Translations under genes and position numbers: made by a program | Assembly (NCBI GenBank): GCA_963969495.1 | Contig: OZ018328.1 | Coordinates: 7,415,331 to 7,479,330 of the forward strand | Length of the DNA stretch: 64,000 bases | Origin: Ceratothoa steindachneri | Lineage: Eukaryota > Arthropoda > Malacostraca > Isopoda > Cymothoidae | Direction of reading: 5' to 3' | The notes under the pieces: generated by a model | Told to the model about the DNA's origin: nothing | Database searches by the model: none | What the model saw: the letters and a program-made list of their open reading frames with translations, nothing else | Shown: one piece after another, positions 1 to 14,989 of the stretch | How positions within the stretch are numbered: the first letter of the stretch is position 1 | How the letters are laid out: each line of letters starts with the position of its first letter

Positions 1-618
1 GGGTTTTCATCGTATGTACTTTCTGAGCCCCAGGCCGGGATACAACGGCCTTGATTTCTACCTGATCAATGCTCAATGCCATTTCATGTGCGAGCATTCT
101 TTCATTTTCTTCTCTCTCTTCTCTTTCCGCTTGTGCTAGTTATCTTTCCATCTGTATTCTTCTTTCTTCTACTTCTCTCTTCATCTTTATTTTTCTTTCT
201 TCTGCTTCTCTTTTCATCTCGATTCTTCTTTTCTTGGCTTCTCTTTCCTCTTGCGCTAGTTCTCTTTCCCTCTGTATTCTGCTATCTTCGGCTTTTTTTC
301 TCCTTTCATTCTTATTTCTTCTGCTTCTCTTTTCAACTGTATTATTCTTTCTTTTGTTTTACTTTCCCTTGGTATTCTTCTTACTTTTGCTTCTATTTTC
401 CACTGTATTCTTGCTTCGTCTACTATTCCTTTCATCTGTATTCTTCTTTCTTCATCTTCTATTTTCCACTCTATCCTTCTTTCTTCGCTTTCTTTTTTCC
501 ACTCTATTCTTCTTTCTTCGCTCTCTATTCTTTGTTCTTCCAGGACGTAGGCAACCATATCTTTGCCTTATAGTCCAAGAATTTGGCCTTGTTGGTAGAA
601 TTTTTCGAACGATGTCAT
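1..618 (-). pseudogene. Gag-like coiled-coil N-terminus of an LTR retrotransposon, decayed, partial
   Basis: Read on the minus strand from an ATG at 616-618, the protein begins MTSFEKFYQQGQILGL, hits an in-frame TAA at 568-570, then continues as a strongly charged helix rich in repeated EERRIEWK / EERRIQMK blocks. A frameshift near 290-300 moves the same EER-type repeat into another frame, which has one more stop and then runs off the left edge through a less charged stretch containing AHEMALSIDQ. A short globular start followed by a long Glu/Arg/Lys coiled coil is typical of the beginning of Gag in many invertebrate Ty3/Gypsy-type elements; that assignment is inference from layout, since no capsid, zinc knuckle or protease is inside the window. 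The plus strand is pyrimidine-rich only because it is the complement of this Glu/Lys/Arg-rich repeat. Confidence 0.45.
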
Positions 619-2530
619 TTTGTGTATGTCCGTCAAGCTGTCACCGCTGTACACTTAGGTACTTATACAACCACTAAACCAGTAGCGCGCTGCCTAACTT
701 CCACTTGTCACGACACTTTCACTAATTGAAATACCACTCCACAGAAATTAATTAATAACATTAACGGTTAATCACCGACAATTAACCCCAGATTTATAGA
801 CGGACCTGATCCTCTTATTATGCTTAACCTTTCCTCAAACGCTAGGCACAATTTCATTATTACTGGAGGGAAAGCAAGACAAACAATAATACTGAGTTCT
901 TCCAATACCCATAAAATCTGACACCAAATATTTATGCCGTGGTATTGTAAGGGCCGAGTGATGGTACATAGGTTGGTCACGTACTTCAATAACACCTTTA
1001 TTACGTTTTCTCTAAGAGTGCTATATTATTTTACGTTATTTTATCTTTGAGGATTTCTAGTGCCATGTACAGCATTTCGAGGATTGAGTTAAATACTTCT
1101 AAGCAAAAAAATATCTTTAATTGCAACATAAAAAAGTGAAATCTTAAAAACAAACTATACATCTATGAATAAACGAGACTATGATAGAATTACTAATTTA
1201 AACCAAATGAATATAAAGTAATGGTTGACCTCCAAACTGACTTTAATATTGGACGCTAATTGCCACACAAAAATAATTGAATTTCTTTACCTTTAAAAAA
1301 CACACATGAGAATCCGGCTGAAGAATGACCTTGGCCTTGGATCTTATGTAGACGGGAAATTGGTTTGCGGTTAGGCGCGTGGGCGTGTCCGCAGACGCCA
1401 ACCCATTTGTTTGGCGAGGAGGCAGACGTGGAGCAACATGTGATTTCGGTGAGGGCGACGGATGGCGTTAAGCACGTTGTCTTAGTCAGATGATTTAGAC
1501 AACGGGGCCGTGAAGGTATGCTTTTTCCAATCTTCTTGTTAATCTTGAGATGGTTCCCACTGACTAGCGATGAGCAAAAAGTGAATCCTTTAACGACTGA
1601 GGAGGAGGGGGGGGGGGTAGTTCACTTTGGGTATTCATCAATGGTGAGGACTATCTCTGTTTTTTGTTGCAAACCGAGATAAGGGGTTCCTCTGACGATA
1701 GATGTATGAGAGTGATCCTCAATACAAAGGGGGCTAATTTTTCGGTGTGACCACCAGGAACTGGCTCAGAATGAGCTTCTTCTCTGTTCCTTTCTTTGAT
1801 GGCCGGGCACTGCTGCCGGACTTCGTCGTTTCAAAGTCTAACTCGATCTCCACATTCTTCTCCAGTTATCCGCCTATATACTCCACCGACCCACTGGGGG
1901 TAGGGGAAAGCAGGGGAGGGCTTAGGAATTAAGCCTCGCTCCTCTAACGACGCTTCTCCGAGCGTCTTTCACTTAGTCCTAAAGGCATCTTCTGGCTCTT
2001 GGTCGCAGCTCATAAAATTTTGTCTATTACGCGAAACTAGATCCCAAATCTTAGGGGAAATAGTGCCTGTTTAAACATTGTTATCGCACCTGGTCTCCTC
2101 CCATTCGTATTGTTATGCTCGCTGGCACATAAATCTGTTGATTCATACTTCTCGTGGTTGGAGGAGGCGTTCTGGTGGCCAGCGAGTCGGGGGAAGATAG
2201 AAAGGGGGGGAGAGTAAGTAATCTGGTTCCATCCACTGGTGGCAGGACGTTGTGGTATCCGAACGAGGCATCTGTTATTATGGTGGGTATCGATTTCCCT
2301 ACAATAATCAATTGAGTAAAATATAATAAAGATTCATTGACATGGTAAATTGATTAAATAAGAGTATGAGGTAAGATGTACAATAAATCGTGATATAAAC
2401 TAATACATAGCATTAGTTCTTGTGAATCAAATGTTAATTCGATACATAAATATCATTAAAGTAAAATAATGATTAAAAATAGTTTACAGAATAATTAGGT
2501 CACATTTGTACTAGGTGCGAGAAAATGAGG
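619..2530. other. No recognisable gene
   Basis: Short open frames here (for example minus 2081-2311 and plus 1747-1932) show no motif I recognise. The DNA is mixed: AT-rich around 1050-1300, with GC-rich and G-run patches at 1360-1630 and 2150-2230. It could be untranslated or LTR sequence of the element at the left edge, but no terminal repeat or primer binding site is visible. Confidence 0.4.
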
Positions 2531-5500
2531 TAATGGCGCACTGCCATAGGTAGCACCATGTGACTGCAAATGAATGAATTGATGGTGCGTTACCATAGCA
2601 CTATGCAACTGCGAATGAATGAATTGATGCTGCGTTACCATAGCACTATGTGACTGCAAATGAATGAATTGATGGTGCGTTACCATAGCACTATGCAACT
2701 GCAAATGAATGAATTGATGGTGCGATACCATAGCACTATGTGACTACAAATGAATGAATTGATGGTGCGTTGCCATAGCACTATGCAACTGCAAATGAAT
2801 GAATTGATGGTGCGTTACCATAGCACTATGTGACTGCAAATGAATGAATTGATGCTGCGTTACCATAGCACTATGTGAATGCGAATGAATGAATTGATGG
2901 TGCGGTACCATAGCACTATGCAACTGCAAATGAATGAATTGATGGTGCGTTACCATAGCACTATGTGAATGCGAATGAATGAATTGATAGTGCGTTACCA
3001 TAGCACTATGCAACTGCAAATGAATGAATTGATGGTGCGTTACCATAGCACTATGTGACTGCAAATGAATGAATTGATGGAGCGTTACCATAGCACTATG
3101 CAACTGCAAATGAATGAATTGATGGTGCGTTACCATAGCACTATGTGACTGCAAATGAATGAATTGATGGTGCGTTACCATAGCACTATGCAACTGTAAA
3201 TGAATGAATTGATGGTGCGTTACCATATAACTATGTGACTGCAAATGAATGAATTGATGGTGCGTTACCATAGCACTATGCAACTGCACATGAATGAATT
3301 GATGGTGCGTTACCATAGCACTATGTGACTGCAAATGAATGAATTGATGCTGCGTTACCATAGCACTATGCAACTGCAAATGAATGAATTGATGGTGCGT
3401 TACCATAGCACTATGCAACTGCAAATGAATGAATTGATGGTGCGTTACCATAGCACTATGTGACTGCAAATGAATGAACTGATGGTGCGTTACCATAGCA
3501 CTATGTGACTGCAAATGAATGAATTTATGGTGCGTTGCCATAGCACTAAGTGACTGCAAATGAATGAATTGATGCTGCGTTACCATAGCACTATGTGACT
3601 GCAAATGAATGAATTGATGGTGCGTTACCATAGCACTATGTGACTGCAAATGAATGAATTGATGGTGCGTTACCATAGCACTATGCAACTGCAAATGAAT
3701 GAATTGATGGTGCGTTACCATAGCACTATGTGACTGCAAATGAATGAATTGATGGTGCGTTACCATAGCACTATGCAACTGCAAATGAATGAATTGATGG
3801 TGCGTTACCATAGCACTATGTGACTGCAAATGAATGAATTGATGGTGCGTTACCATAGCACTATGTGAATGCGAATGAATGAATTGATGGTGCGTTACCA
3901 TAGCACTATGCAACTGCAAATGAATGAATTGATGGTGCGTTACCATAGCACTATGTGACTGCGAATGAATGAATTGATGGTGCGTTACCATAGCACTATG
4001 CAACTGCAAATGAATGAATTGATGCTGCGTTACCATAGCACTATGCAACTGCAAATTAATGAATTGATGGTGCGTTACCATAGCACTATGCAACTGCAAA
4101 TGAATGAATTGATGGTGCGTTACCATAGCACTATGTGACTGCAAATGAATGAATTGATGCTGCGTTACCATAGCACTATGCAACTGCAAATGAATGAATT
4201 GATGGTGCGTTACCATAGCACTATGTGACTGCAAATGAATGAATTGATGCTGCGTTACCATAGCACTATGCAACTGCAAATGAATGAATTGATGGTGCGT
4301 TACCATAGCACTATGCAACTGCAAATGAATGAATTGATGGTGCGTTACCATAGCACTATGTGACTGCAAATGAATGAACTGATGGTGCGTTACCATAACA
4401 CTATGTGACTGCAAATGAATGAATTGATGGTGCGTTGCCATAGCACTAAGTGACTGCAAATGAATGAATTGATGGTGCGTTACCATAGCACTATGTGACT
4501 GCAAATGAATGAATTGCTGGTGCGTTACCATAGCACTATGTGAATGCGAATGAATGAATTGATGGTGCGTTACCATAGCACTAAGTGACTGCAAATGAAT
4601 GAATTGATGGTGCGTTACCATAGCACTATGTGACTGCAAATGAATGAATTGATGGTGCGTTACCATAACACTATGCAACTGCAAATGAATGAATTGATGG
4701 TGCGTTACCATAGCACTATGTGACTGCAAATGAATGAATTGATGGTGCGTTACCATAGCACTATGTGAATGCGAATGAATGAATTCATGGTGCGTTACCA
4801 TAGCACTATGCAACTGCAAATGAATGAATTGATGGTGCGTTACCATAGCACTATGTGACTGCGAATGAATGAATTGATGGTGCGTTACCATAGCACTATG
4901 CAACTGCAAATGAATGAATTGATGCTGCGTTACCATAGCACTATGCAACTGCAAATGAATGAATTGATGGTGCGTTACCATAGCACTATGCAACTGCAAA
5001 TGAATGAATTGATGCTGCGTTACCATAGCACTATGTGACTGCAAATGAATGAATTGATGCTGCGTTACCATAGCACTATGCAACTGCAAATGAATGAATT
5101 GATGGTGCGTTACCATAGCACTATGTGACTGCAAATGAATGAATTGATGGTGCGTTACCATAGCACTATGCAACTGCAAATGAATGAATTGATGGTGCGT
5201 TACCATAGCACTATGCAACTGCAAATGAATGAATTGATGGTGCGTTACCATAGCACTATGTGACTGCAAATGAATGAACTGATGGTGCGTTACCATAGCA
5301 CTATGTGACTGCAAATGAATGAATTGATGGTGCGTTGCCATAGCACTAAGTGACTGCAAATGAATGAATTGATGGTGCGTTACCATAGCACTATGTGACT
5401 GCAAATGAATGAATTGTTTGGGCGTTACCATAGCACTATGTGACTGCAAATGAATGAATTGATGGTGCGTTACCATAGCACTATGCAACTGCAAATGAAT

Positions 5501-8500
5501 GAATTGATGGTGCGTTACCATAGCACTATGTGACTGCAAATGAATGAATTGATGCTGCATTACCATAGCATTATGCAACTGCAAATGAATGAATTGATGG
5601 TGCGTTACCATAGCACTATGTGACTGCAAATGAATGAATTGATGGTGCGTTACCATAGCACTATGTGAATGCGAATGAATGAATTGATGGTGCGTTACCA
5701 TAGCACTATGCAACTGCAAATGAATGAATTGATGGTGCATTACCATAGCACTATGTGACTGCAAATGAATGAATTGATGGTGCGTTACCATAGCACTATG
5801 CAACTGCAAATGAATGAATTGATGGTGCGTTACCATAGCACTATGTGACTGCAAATGAATGAATTGATGGTGCGTTACCATAGCACTATGTGAATGCGAA
5901 TGAATGAATTGATGGTGCGTTACCATAGCACTATGCAACTGCAAATGAATGAATTGATGGTGCGTTACCATAGCACTATGTGACTGCGAATGAATGAATT
6001 GATGGTGCGTTACCATAGCACTATGCAACTGCAAATGAATGAATTGATGCTGCGTTACCATAGCACTATGCAACTGCAAATGAATGAATTGATGGTGCGT
6101 TACCATAGCACTATGTGACTGCAAATGAATGAATTGATGCTGCGTTACCATAGCACTATGTGACTGCAAATGAATGAATTGATGCTGCGTTACCATAGCA
6201 CTATGCAACTGCAAATGAATGAATTGATGGTGCGTTACCATAGCACTATGTGACTTCAAATGAATGAATTGATGCTGCGTTACCATAGCACTATGTGAAT
6301 GCGAATGAATGAATTGATGGTGCGTTACCATAGCACTATGCAACTGCAAATGAATGAATTGATGCTGCGTTACCATAGCACTATGTGACTGCAAATGAAT
6401 GAATTGATGGTGCGTTACCATAGCACTATGCAACTGCAAATGAATGAATTGATGGTGCGTTACCATAGCACTATGTGACTGCGAATGAATGAATTGATGG
6501 TGCGTTACCATAGCACTATGCAACTGCAAATGAATGAATTGATGCTGCGTTACCATAGCACTATGCAACTGCAAATGAATGAATTGATGGTGCGTTACCA
6601 TAGCACTATGCAACTGCAAATGAATGAATTGATGGTTCGTTACCATAGCACTATGTGACTGCAAATGAATGAATTGATGGTGCGTTATCATAGCACTATG
6701 TGAATGCGAATGAATGAATTGATGGTGCGTTACCATAGCACTATGCAACTGCAAATGAATGAATTGATGGTGCGTTACCATAGCACTATGTGACTGCGAA
6801 TGAATGAATTGATGGTGCGTTACCATAGCACTATGCAACTGCAAATGAATGAATTGATGCTGCGTTACCATAGCACTATGCAACTGCAAATGAATGAATT
6901 GATGGTGCGTTACCATAGCACTATGCAACTGCAAATGAATGAATTGATGCTGCGTTACCATAGCACTATGTGACTGCAAATGAATGAATTGATGCTGCGT
7001 TACCATAGCACTATGCAACTGCAAATGAATGAATTGATGGTGCGTTACCATAGCACTATGTGACTGCAAATGAATGAATTGATGGTGCGTTACCATAGCA
7101 CTATGTGAATGCGAATGAATGAATTGATGGTGCGTTACCATAGCACTATGCAACTGCAAATGAATGAATTGATGGTGCGTTACCATAGCACTATGTGACT
7201 GCAAATGAATGAATTGATGCTGCGTTACCATAGCACTATGCAACTGCAAATGAATGAATTGATGGTGCGTTACCATAGCACTATGCAACTGCAAATGAAT
7301 GAATTGATTGGGCGTTACCATAGCACTATGTGACTGCAAATGAATGAATTGATGGTGCGTTACCATAGCACTATGCAACTGCAAATGAATGAATTGATGG
7401 TGCGATACCATAGCACTATGTGACTACAAATGAATGAATTGATGGTGCGTTACCATAGCACTATGCAACTGCAAATGAATGAATTGATGGTGCGTTACCA
7501 TAGCACTATGTGACTGCAAATGAATGAATTGATGCTGCGTTACCATAGCACTATGTGAATGCGAATGAATGAATTGATGGTGCGTTACCATAGCACTATG
7601 CAACTGCAAATGAATGAATTGATGGTGCGTTACCATAGCACTATGTGACTGCCAATGAATGAATTGATGGTGCGTTACCATAGCACTATGCAACTGCAAA
7701 TGAATGAATTGATGGTGCGTTACCATAGCACTATGTGACTGCAAATGAATGAATTGATGGTGCGTTACCATAGCACTATGCAACTGCAAATGAATGAATT
7801 GATGGTGCGTTACCATAGCACTATGTGACTGCAAATGAATGAATTGATGGTGCGTTACCATAGCACTATGCAACTGCAAATGAATGAATTGATGGTGCGT
7901 TGCCATAGCACTATGTGAATGCGAATGAATGAATTGATGCTGAGTTACCATAGCACTATGCAACTGCAAATGAATGAATTGATGGTGCGTTACCATAGCA
8001 CTATGTGACTGCAAATGAATCAATTGATGCTGCGTTACCATAGCACTATGTGACTGCAAATGAATGAATTGATGCTGCGTTACCATGGTACTATGTGAAT
8101 GCGAATGAATGAATTGATGGTGCGATACCATAGCACTATGTGACTGCAAATGAATGAATTGATGGTGCGTTACCATAGCACTATGTGACTGCAAATGAAT
8201 GAATTAATGGTGCGTTAATATAGCACTATGTGCCTGCAAATGAATGAATTGATGGTGCATTACCAAAGCACTATGTGACTGCAAATGAATGAATTGATGG
8301 TGCGTTACCATAGCACTATGTGAATGCGAATGAATGAATTGATGGTGCGTTACCATAGCACTAAGTGACTGCAAATGAATGAATTGATGCTGCGTTACCA
8401 TAGCACTATGTGACTGCAAATGAATGAATTGATGGTGCGTTAATATAGCACTATGTGACTGCAAATGAATGAATTGATGGCGCGTTACCATAGCACTATG

Positions 8501-8567
8501 TGACTGCCAATGAATGAATTGGTGGTGCGTTACCATAGCACTATGTGAATGCGAATGAATGAATTAT
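2531..8567. repeat. 45-bp satellite array, about 134 copies
   Basis: Head-to-tail monomers of exactly 45 bp share the core gcgttaccatagcactatg followed by a variable pentamer and an AATGAATGAATT segment. Main variants after ctatg are caactgcaaa, tgactgcaaa, tgaatgcgaa and tgactgcgaa. The first copy (about 2531-2575) and the last few (from about 8200) are the most diverged, as expected at array edges. The phase is preserved throughout: marker variants sit at spacings that are multiples of 45. A marker with gttgccatagcactaagtg recurs at about 3531, 4431 and 5331, exactly 900 bp (20 monomers) apart, showing a higher-order duplication. Two copies of a tgcgatacca...tgactacaaa variant pair lie 4,680 bp (104 monomers) apart, at 2741 and 7421. 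No spacers are present, so this is a satellite and not a CRISPR array. Confidence 0.97.
2744..8536 (-). other. Long open frame through the satellite, probably not a gene
   Basis: Because the monomer is 45 bp, one minus-strand frame reads a 15-residue unit beginning MVTHHQFIH over and over. It is open for 1,555 codons (7411 down to 2744), then resumes as 256- and 110-codon blocks further right. Each unit carries its own ATG and the other frames have regular stops. The stop at the left end of the neighbouring 256-codon block and the one just left of the main frame both come from the same CAG-to-TAG variant. There is no signal peptide, no unique flanking domain, no splice context and no diverged non-repetitive N- or C-terminus. 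I regard it as a by-product of homogenised repeat DNA, though a transcribed repeat protein cannot be excluded from sequence alone. Confidence 0.6.
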
Positions 8568-9918
<1,351 letters not shown>

Positions 9919-9953
9919 AACTGAATCACGAAAATAAGGAACGTGAGGAATTT

Positions 9954-10932
<979 letters not shown>

Positions 10933-11006
10933 ATGAAAATTAATGCAATATCGCAAGAAAAGATGAGGAATTAAACCACATTCTCCGAAGACAATTTAAT
11001 TCAGAA

Positions 11007-11040
11007 CAGTTTCGGTGTATCTCACACCCTTTTTCAACTG
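11007..11040 (-). ncRNA. Hammerhead-like stem-loop at the 3' side of PLE-a
   Basis: On the minus strand the sequence reads CAGTTGAAAAAG, then GGTGT-GAGAT-ACACC (a perfect 5-bp stem with a 5-nt loop), then GAAACTG. The outer CAGT and ACTG are also complementary. The order core - stem II - GAAA - stem is that of the hammerhead ribozymes known in Penelope-like elements. The CUGAnGA core box is imperfect here (TTGAAAA), so activity is doubtful. It lies about 80 bp beyond the end of the GIY-YIG coding region, where a PLE terminal repeat is expected. Confidence 0.4.
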
Positions 11041-11122
11041 ACACTGGGCAGAAAATATAAGAGAAATGCATTTAAGCATAACACAAGATCCCCTCTTTTT
11101 TCCCTCAATCCCCTACTTGTGG

Positions 11123-13080
11123 CTAATCTGGGGGGGGGAGGGTAGGCCTAAACATATTGAAGGGCTGGCATTTTACTATTTTGTTTATTTGCGATCTTAT
11201 TACAGGATTAAAAGAAAATTGACCCTCAGATAGATTTAAATTAGGAACTGACGATATCAAGCTCGATTCTACGATTCTTCTCTTGACATAGTTAGCCGAT
11301 TTAAATACCATTTTACTTCCATTGAAATCGATCGTATGATTCTTGTCTCTAACATGGCAAAATATTCCACTACTTTCGCTGCCCACTCTAATATCTCTTT
11401 TGTGTTCGTACAATGTCTTGTCTAGATTTCTCCCAGTTTCCCCTATATAAACTTTATGGCAATCGTTGCATGGTACTGCATATACTCCTATGTTATGATT
11501 TTCTTTGGGTTTCCTGGCCATCATCAATTGGTTTAAGGAATTATTATATTTAAAGGCTAGATTAATACCCGCTTTTCCAAATATGTCCTTTAAGCTATTT
11601 AATTTATCGTTAAATGGCAATGTTATACATTTGTTAAAGTCGTTAGTGCGGGAATGCTTATTACCATAGAATGTGTTCCTAGCTGTAAAATGGGCAGACG
11701 ATATGAACCAATCGGGGTAATACAAATTAGAAAAAATGGTCCTAATAATGACAATTTCTTCATCTAAATAGGAAGGATGACATATTTTGTATGCTCTAAG
11801 GAAAAGGTTAGAAATTACCGATTTTTTAACAGTATTATCGTGAACTGAAAAATTAATGTATATAGGCATTCGAGTGGGTTGGTTTCCTATACACGTCAAG
11901 TTTTAATTCATGGTGATCTTTATTAATGGGAACATCTAAAAAGGGTAATCTATTATCATATTCCCATTCATATTTAAATTTGATGAAGACATGCAAATTA
12001 TTCAAATTATTAAAAAAGGTATCAAAATCATGGCCATTAGGCCATACAGAAAATACATCGTCAATGTACCTTAACCATATAAAGTTAGGGGAAGAAATTG
12101 TTGGAAGGAGTTCAGTCTCAAAATATTCCATGAAGAGACATTCCAATATCGGAGATAAACTATTTCCCATGCTAAGGCCAAATATTTGTCTATAAAACTC
12201 ATTATTTACTCGAAACACATTGTCAGAGAGACATAATTCAACTAAATCGATAAATTTACTCGTAGAAATGGGAAGATCCAAATTAAGTCTAGGTATGATT
12301 TCCCGCAGAAGGCCTATGGTTTGGTCAACCGGAACTTTGGTAAACAAAGAGTTTACATTAAAGCTCAAAAGTTTTCAATCCGGTAATTGCAAGTGGTTAA
12401 GGCGGTCAACGAAATCTTGAGTGTTCATAATGTGTGCAGATGAGATTCTTCCTACTGCTGGAGATAAATGCATGGCGAGCCATTTGGAGAGCTTATAAGT
12501 GGGAGAATTAATATTGGAAATGATTGGGCGTAAGGGACATCCCTCTTTGTGGGTCTTTGGGAGCCCATACATATAGGGAAGTGAAGGGTTCATACTCCTT
12601 AATTGATTAATTAAATCTGCGCTTTTCAATATTCTCTTCAATTTGTTGTTGAAATTGCTTGTTTTGTTATTGAGCGGATCACTTTGTAGCTTTTCATATG
12701 TGTTCACATCATTAAGAAGTTCATTTAGTTTATCATTATAACTATGTTTGTCCAAAATGACTAACTGATTCGTTTGATCGGATTTGGTTATAACAATGTT
12801 GTTATTAAATTTAAGTTTATTTAACGCAATCTGAAATCCCTTAGGAAAACCAATTTGGTCAGATTTTTCAGAATATAGGGCACTAAGCATACAGCCACTA
12901 AGAAATTCACCACTTATTTGCTCATGTGAGGATTTGGCTATGGATACTAAATGGTCTAGTGAGAACTCATCGCATGACTTAATTGAAAAGCTTAAACCGT
13001 ATCCTAACGCAAATTTTTCATCATAAATTCAGAATATTTTTAATGGGGTTTGAACCTTTAATCCCGCTTTTGAGGGCCAG
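11123..13080 (-). pseudogene. Penelope-like retroelement (PLE-a): RT plus GIY-YIG endonuclease, broken
   Basis: PLEs copy RNA by target-primed reverse transcription and carry a C-terminal GIY-YIG nuclease. From right to left on the minus strand: a conserved LGYGLSF block near 13000, a finger region with YMYGLPKTHK, motif A (FNVNSLFTKVP), LSMGNSLSP, the catalytic YIDDVF, LPFLDV, then the GIY-YIG part GVYAVPCNDCHKVYIGETGR, ending near 11123. Lesions: a frameshift near 13035, an in-frame TGA at 12375-12377, and a frameshift near 11855-11865. Motif A has Asn where the catalytic Asp should be (SFNVNSL), so the copy was inactive even apart from the breaks. The 3' flank is an (AT)n tract. Family assignment is secure; the 5' boundary is not resolved. 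Confidence 0.93.
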
Positions 13081-13209
13081 AAAGTGGAAAAGATACCTGA
13101 TTGTGCTTTGAAAAAAGAACACGATCAGGAAATTTTGATAGAAAAACTGAAACCTCTCCAATTGCTTCTAAGCTATACTGGATACTAAGTCCTATACCAA
13201 GGGGGTACC

Positions 13210-14640
13210 ATTTAGGTAAAATCGTGGATTATCTCATCCAGTTGAGATTTGAATTATTCATCAGACGAGCTGTTCACCACTTCTGGTTGTAGACAGTTGC
13301 ACGTTCCGCAGATCTTGTACGAAAAGAAGCCGCAATGCTACTATAGAATGGCGGAAATTCTAGTTTGTAACCGTGGTTACGTGTAGCATTTGCTTTCAAT
13401 GTGAAGAACCTCCTGTGATCTACGTTTCAACTCACCGTATTATCTTAAAGGTTTCAATCAGCTGTCCTCTTAAACGGCTCATCTCCAGAGAGAACATCCC
13501 CAGTTCTCGTAGCCGACGCTGATAACTTTTATGTCAAAGGAAAGGGATCAATTTAGTGGGCCTGACCTTGACCCTTTCCAGCCGTTCAATGTCCTTCCGT
13601 GGGTTTGGGGACCGGACCGGAGATTTGTATAATGCGAAAACAATCCGCTTGCTTCGGAGGCAAAAATATCTATTTATGTATCCTTAAATTCTATGGGCCG
13701 TCTTTTCTGCCTGGAGGCAGGTCACTGCTAATTAATACGCAAATATCTTTCTTAAGGTCGCTGGTATCTAGGTAGTAAGTTGTAGTTTTTCCGAAGGTTA
13801 TCATGTCCGATGTTCATTACCTTGCACTTGTCAAGGTTAAATGACACCAGCCACCTCTCGGACCACTAAACTATCCTGAGAAGGATATTCTGCAGGTGTT
13901 CTACTCCTTCTCACGAGCTCATACTACGTCCTAACTTTTCTATCTTCGGCAAACTTGGCTATCGAGCATAGTAGTCCCTCGCCTATGTTATTGATGTAGA
14001 CGATTAACAATAGAAGCCCGGGCACTGAGCCTTGGGGAACTCCGCTACTTACCAGCGCCCATTTCGAGGCTACCCCGTTGATCTTCACCCGTTGCCTCCG
14101 TCCCGACAGCCAGTTTTCTATCCGGCTACCCTAGCGGTATGTCCAAGGGTGCGGGCCTTATTCATTAACATACGGTGTGGTACCTTATCGGAGGCTTTTG
14201 AAAATCCAGGTATAAGATGTACACAGATCTCCATCCGGGCATTCGCGTTCCCCCCTCTTGTAAATGGGGGTTACGTTTGATATTCTCCAGTGCCCCTACC
14301 CCTCTCTAGTTTCCAAAGACTTGTTGAAGATCCTGGTGAGGTGTGGAGCGACCTCTTCGCTAATTTCTCGGAGGACTCTAGGAAGAAAGCTATCCGGACC
14401 TGGAGACTTGTACGGGCTAATGTTTCCTAATTTGGCTGCTACTTTATTTCTATATAAGACTATTCAACATAGGTTTTGTCCATAGATGAACCCTCGGCCT
14501 CTGAGCTGGACTGTCCGCTTCCCTCGTAAATACTGAGGCGAAGTGGTCGTTGAACATGTTAGCGATGTCTGGCTCTGATTTCTATAACATGCCATTGTCA
14601 TCTCTCGGCACTCCAATGTTATGACGAATCAGTTTGCGGC
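13210..14640 (-). pseudogene. Reverse transcriptase region of the L2/CR1-like LINE
   Basis: On the minus strand, blocks equivalent to [19 protein letters not shown] (motif B) are followed by an A-K-F-A-E-D stretch in place of the usual F-A-D-D, then the C-terminal blocks for L-E-R-x-Q, K-L-x-x-L and L-R-G-Q-L-I-E-T-F-K. The frame changes repeatedly. Only scattered short open stretches remain, so this is a fossil. It matches the better preserved RT at 19.2-20.7 kb in block order. Confidence 0.75.
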
Positions 14641-14989
14641 TATTGACATCCAGGAAGAATTCCTTCTGGGTCTCATTACAGAGAGAGGCCACCCGAACTT
14701 TCTCCCTGCCCTTAGCTCTACGCTTCATGTTTTGATTTGCCCACAATTTTCTCTTTATTGAACAAGCCTTTCTTATTTACCATTGGCTTTCCAGCTGTTG
14801 TAGGCAAGTTTCCGGTTCCTTATCGCTGCGGCAAGGCCACGATTGAACCAATTAGAGAAGCTTGTCGCTCATCCTCCTGCCGGGAACGAACGAAGATTGT
14901 TGGGCCATATAACTTTATTTAAACACCAACCATTTGGCTGTGATGCCGTGTCCTGTTGCAGGTTCAAACTGAGCTATCGCCCTCCGAAG

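Noticed and set aside
69..677. 202-codon plus-strand Ser/Leu/Phe-rich frame
   Set aside because: It is the complement of the minus-strand Glu/Lys/Arg coiled-coil repeat and has no independent signal.
2531..8567. Possible CRISPR array or clustered regulatory repeats
   Set aside because: Monomers are contiguous, with no unique spacers, and the window is eukaryotic transposon-rich DNA.
12220..12420. Plus-strand frames opposite PLE-a (for example 11926-12195)
   Set aside because: They are shadows of the minus-strand RT with no motif of their own.
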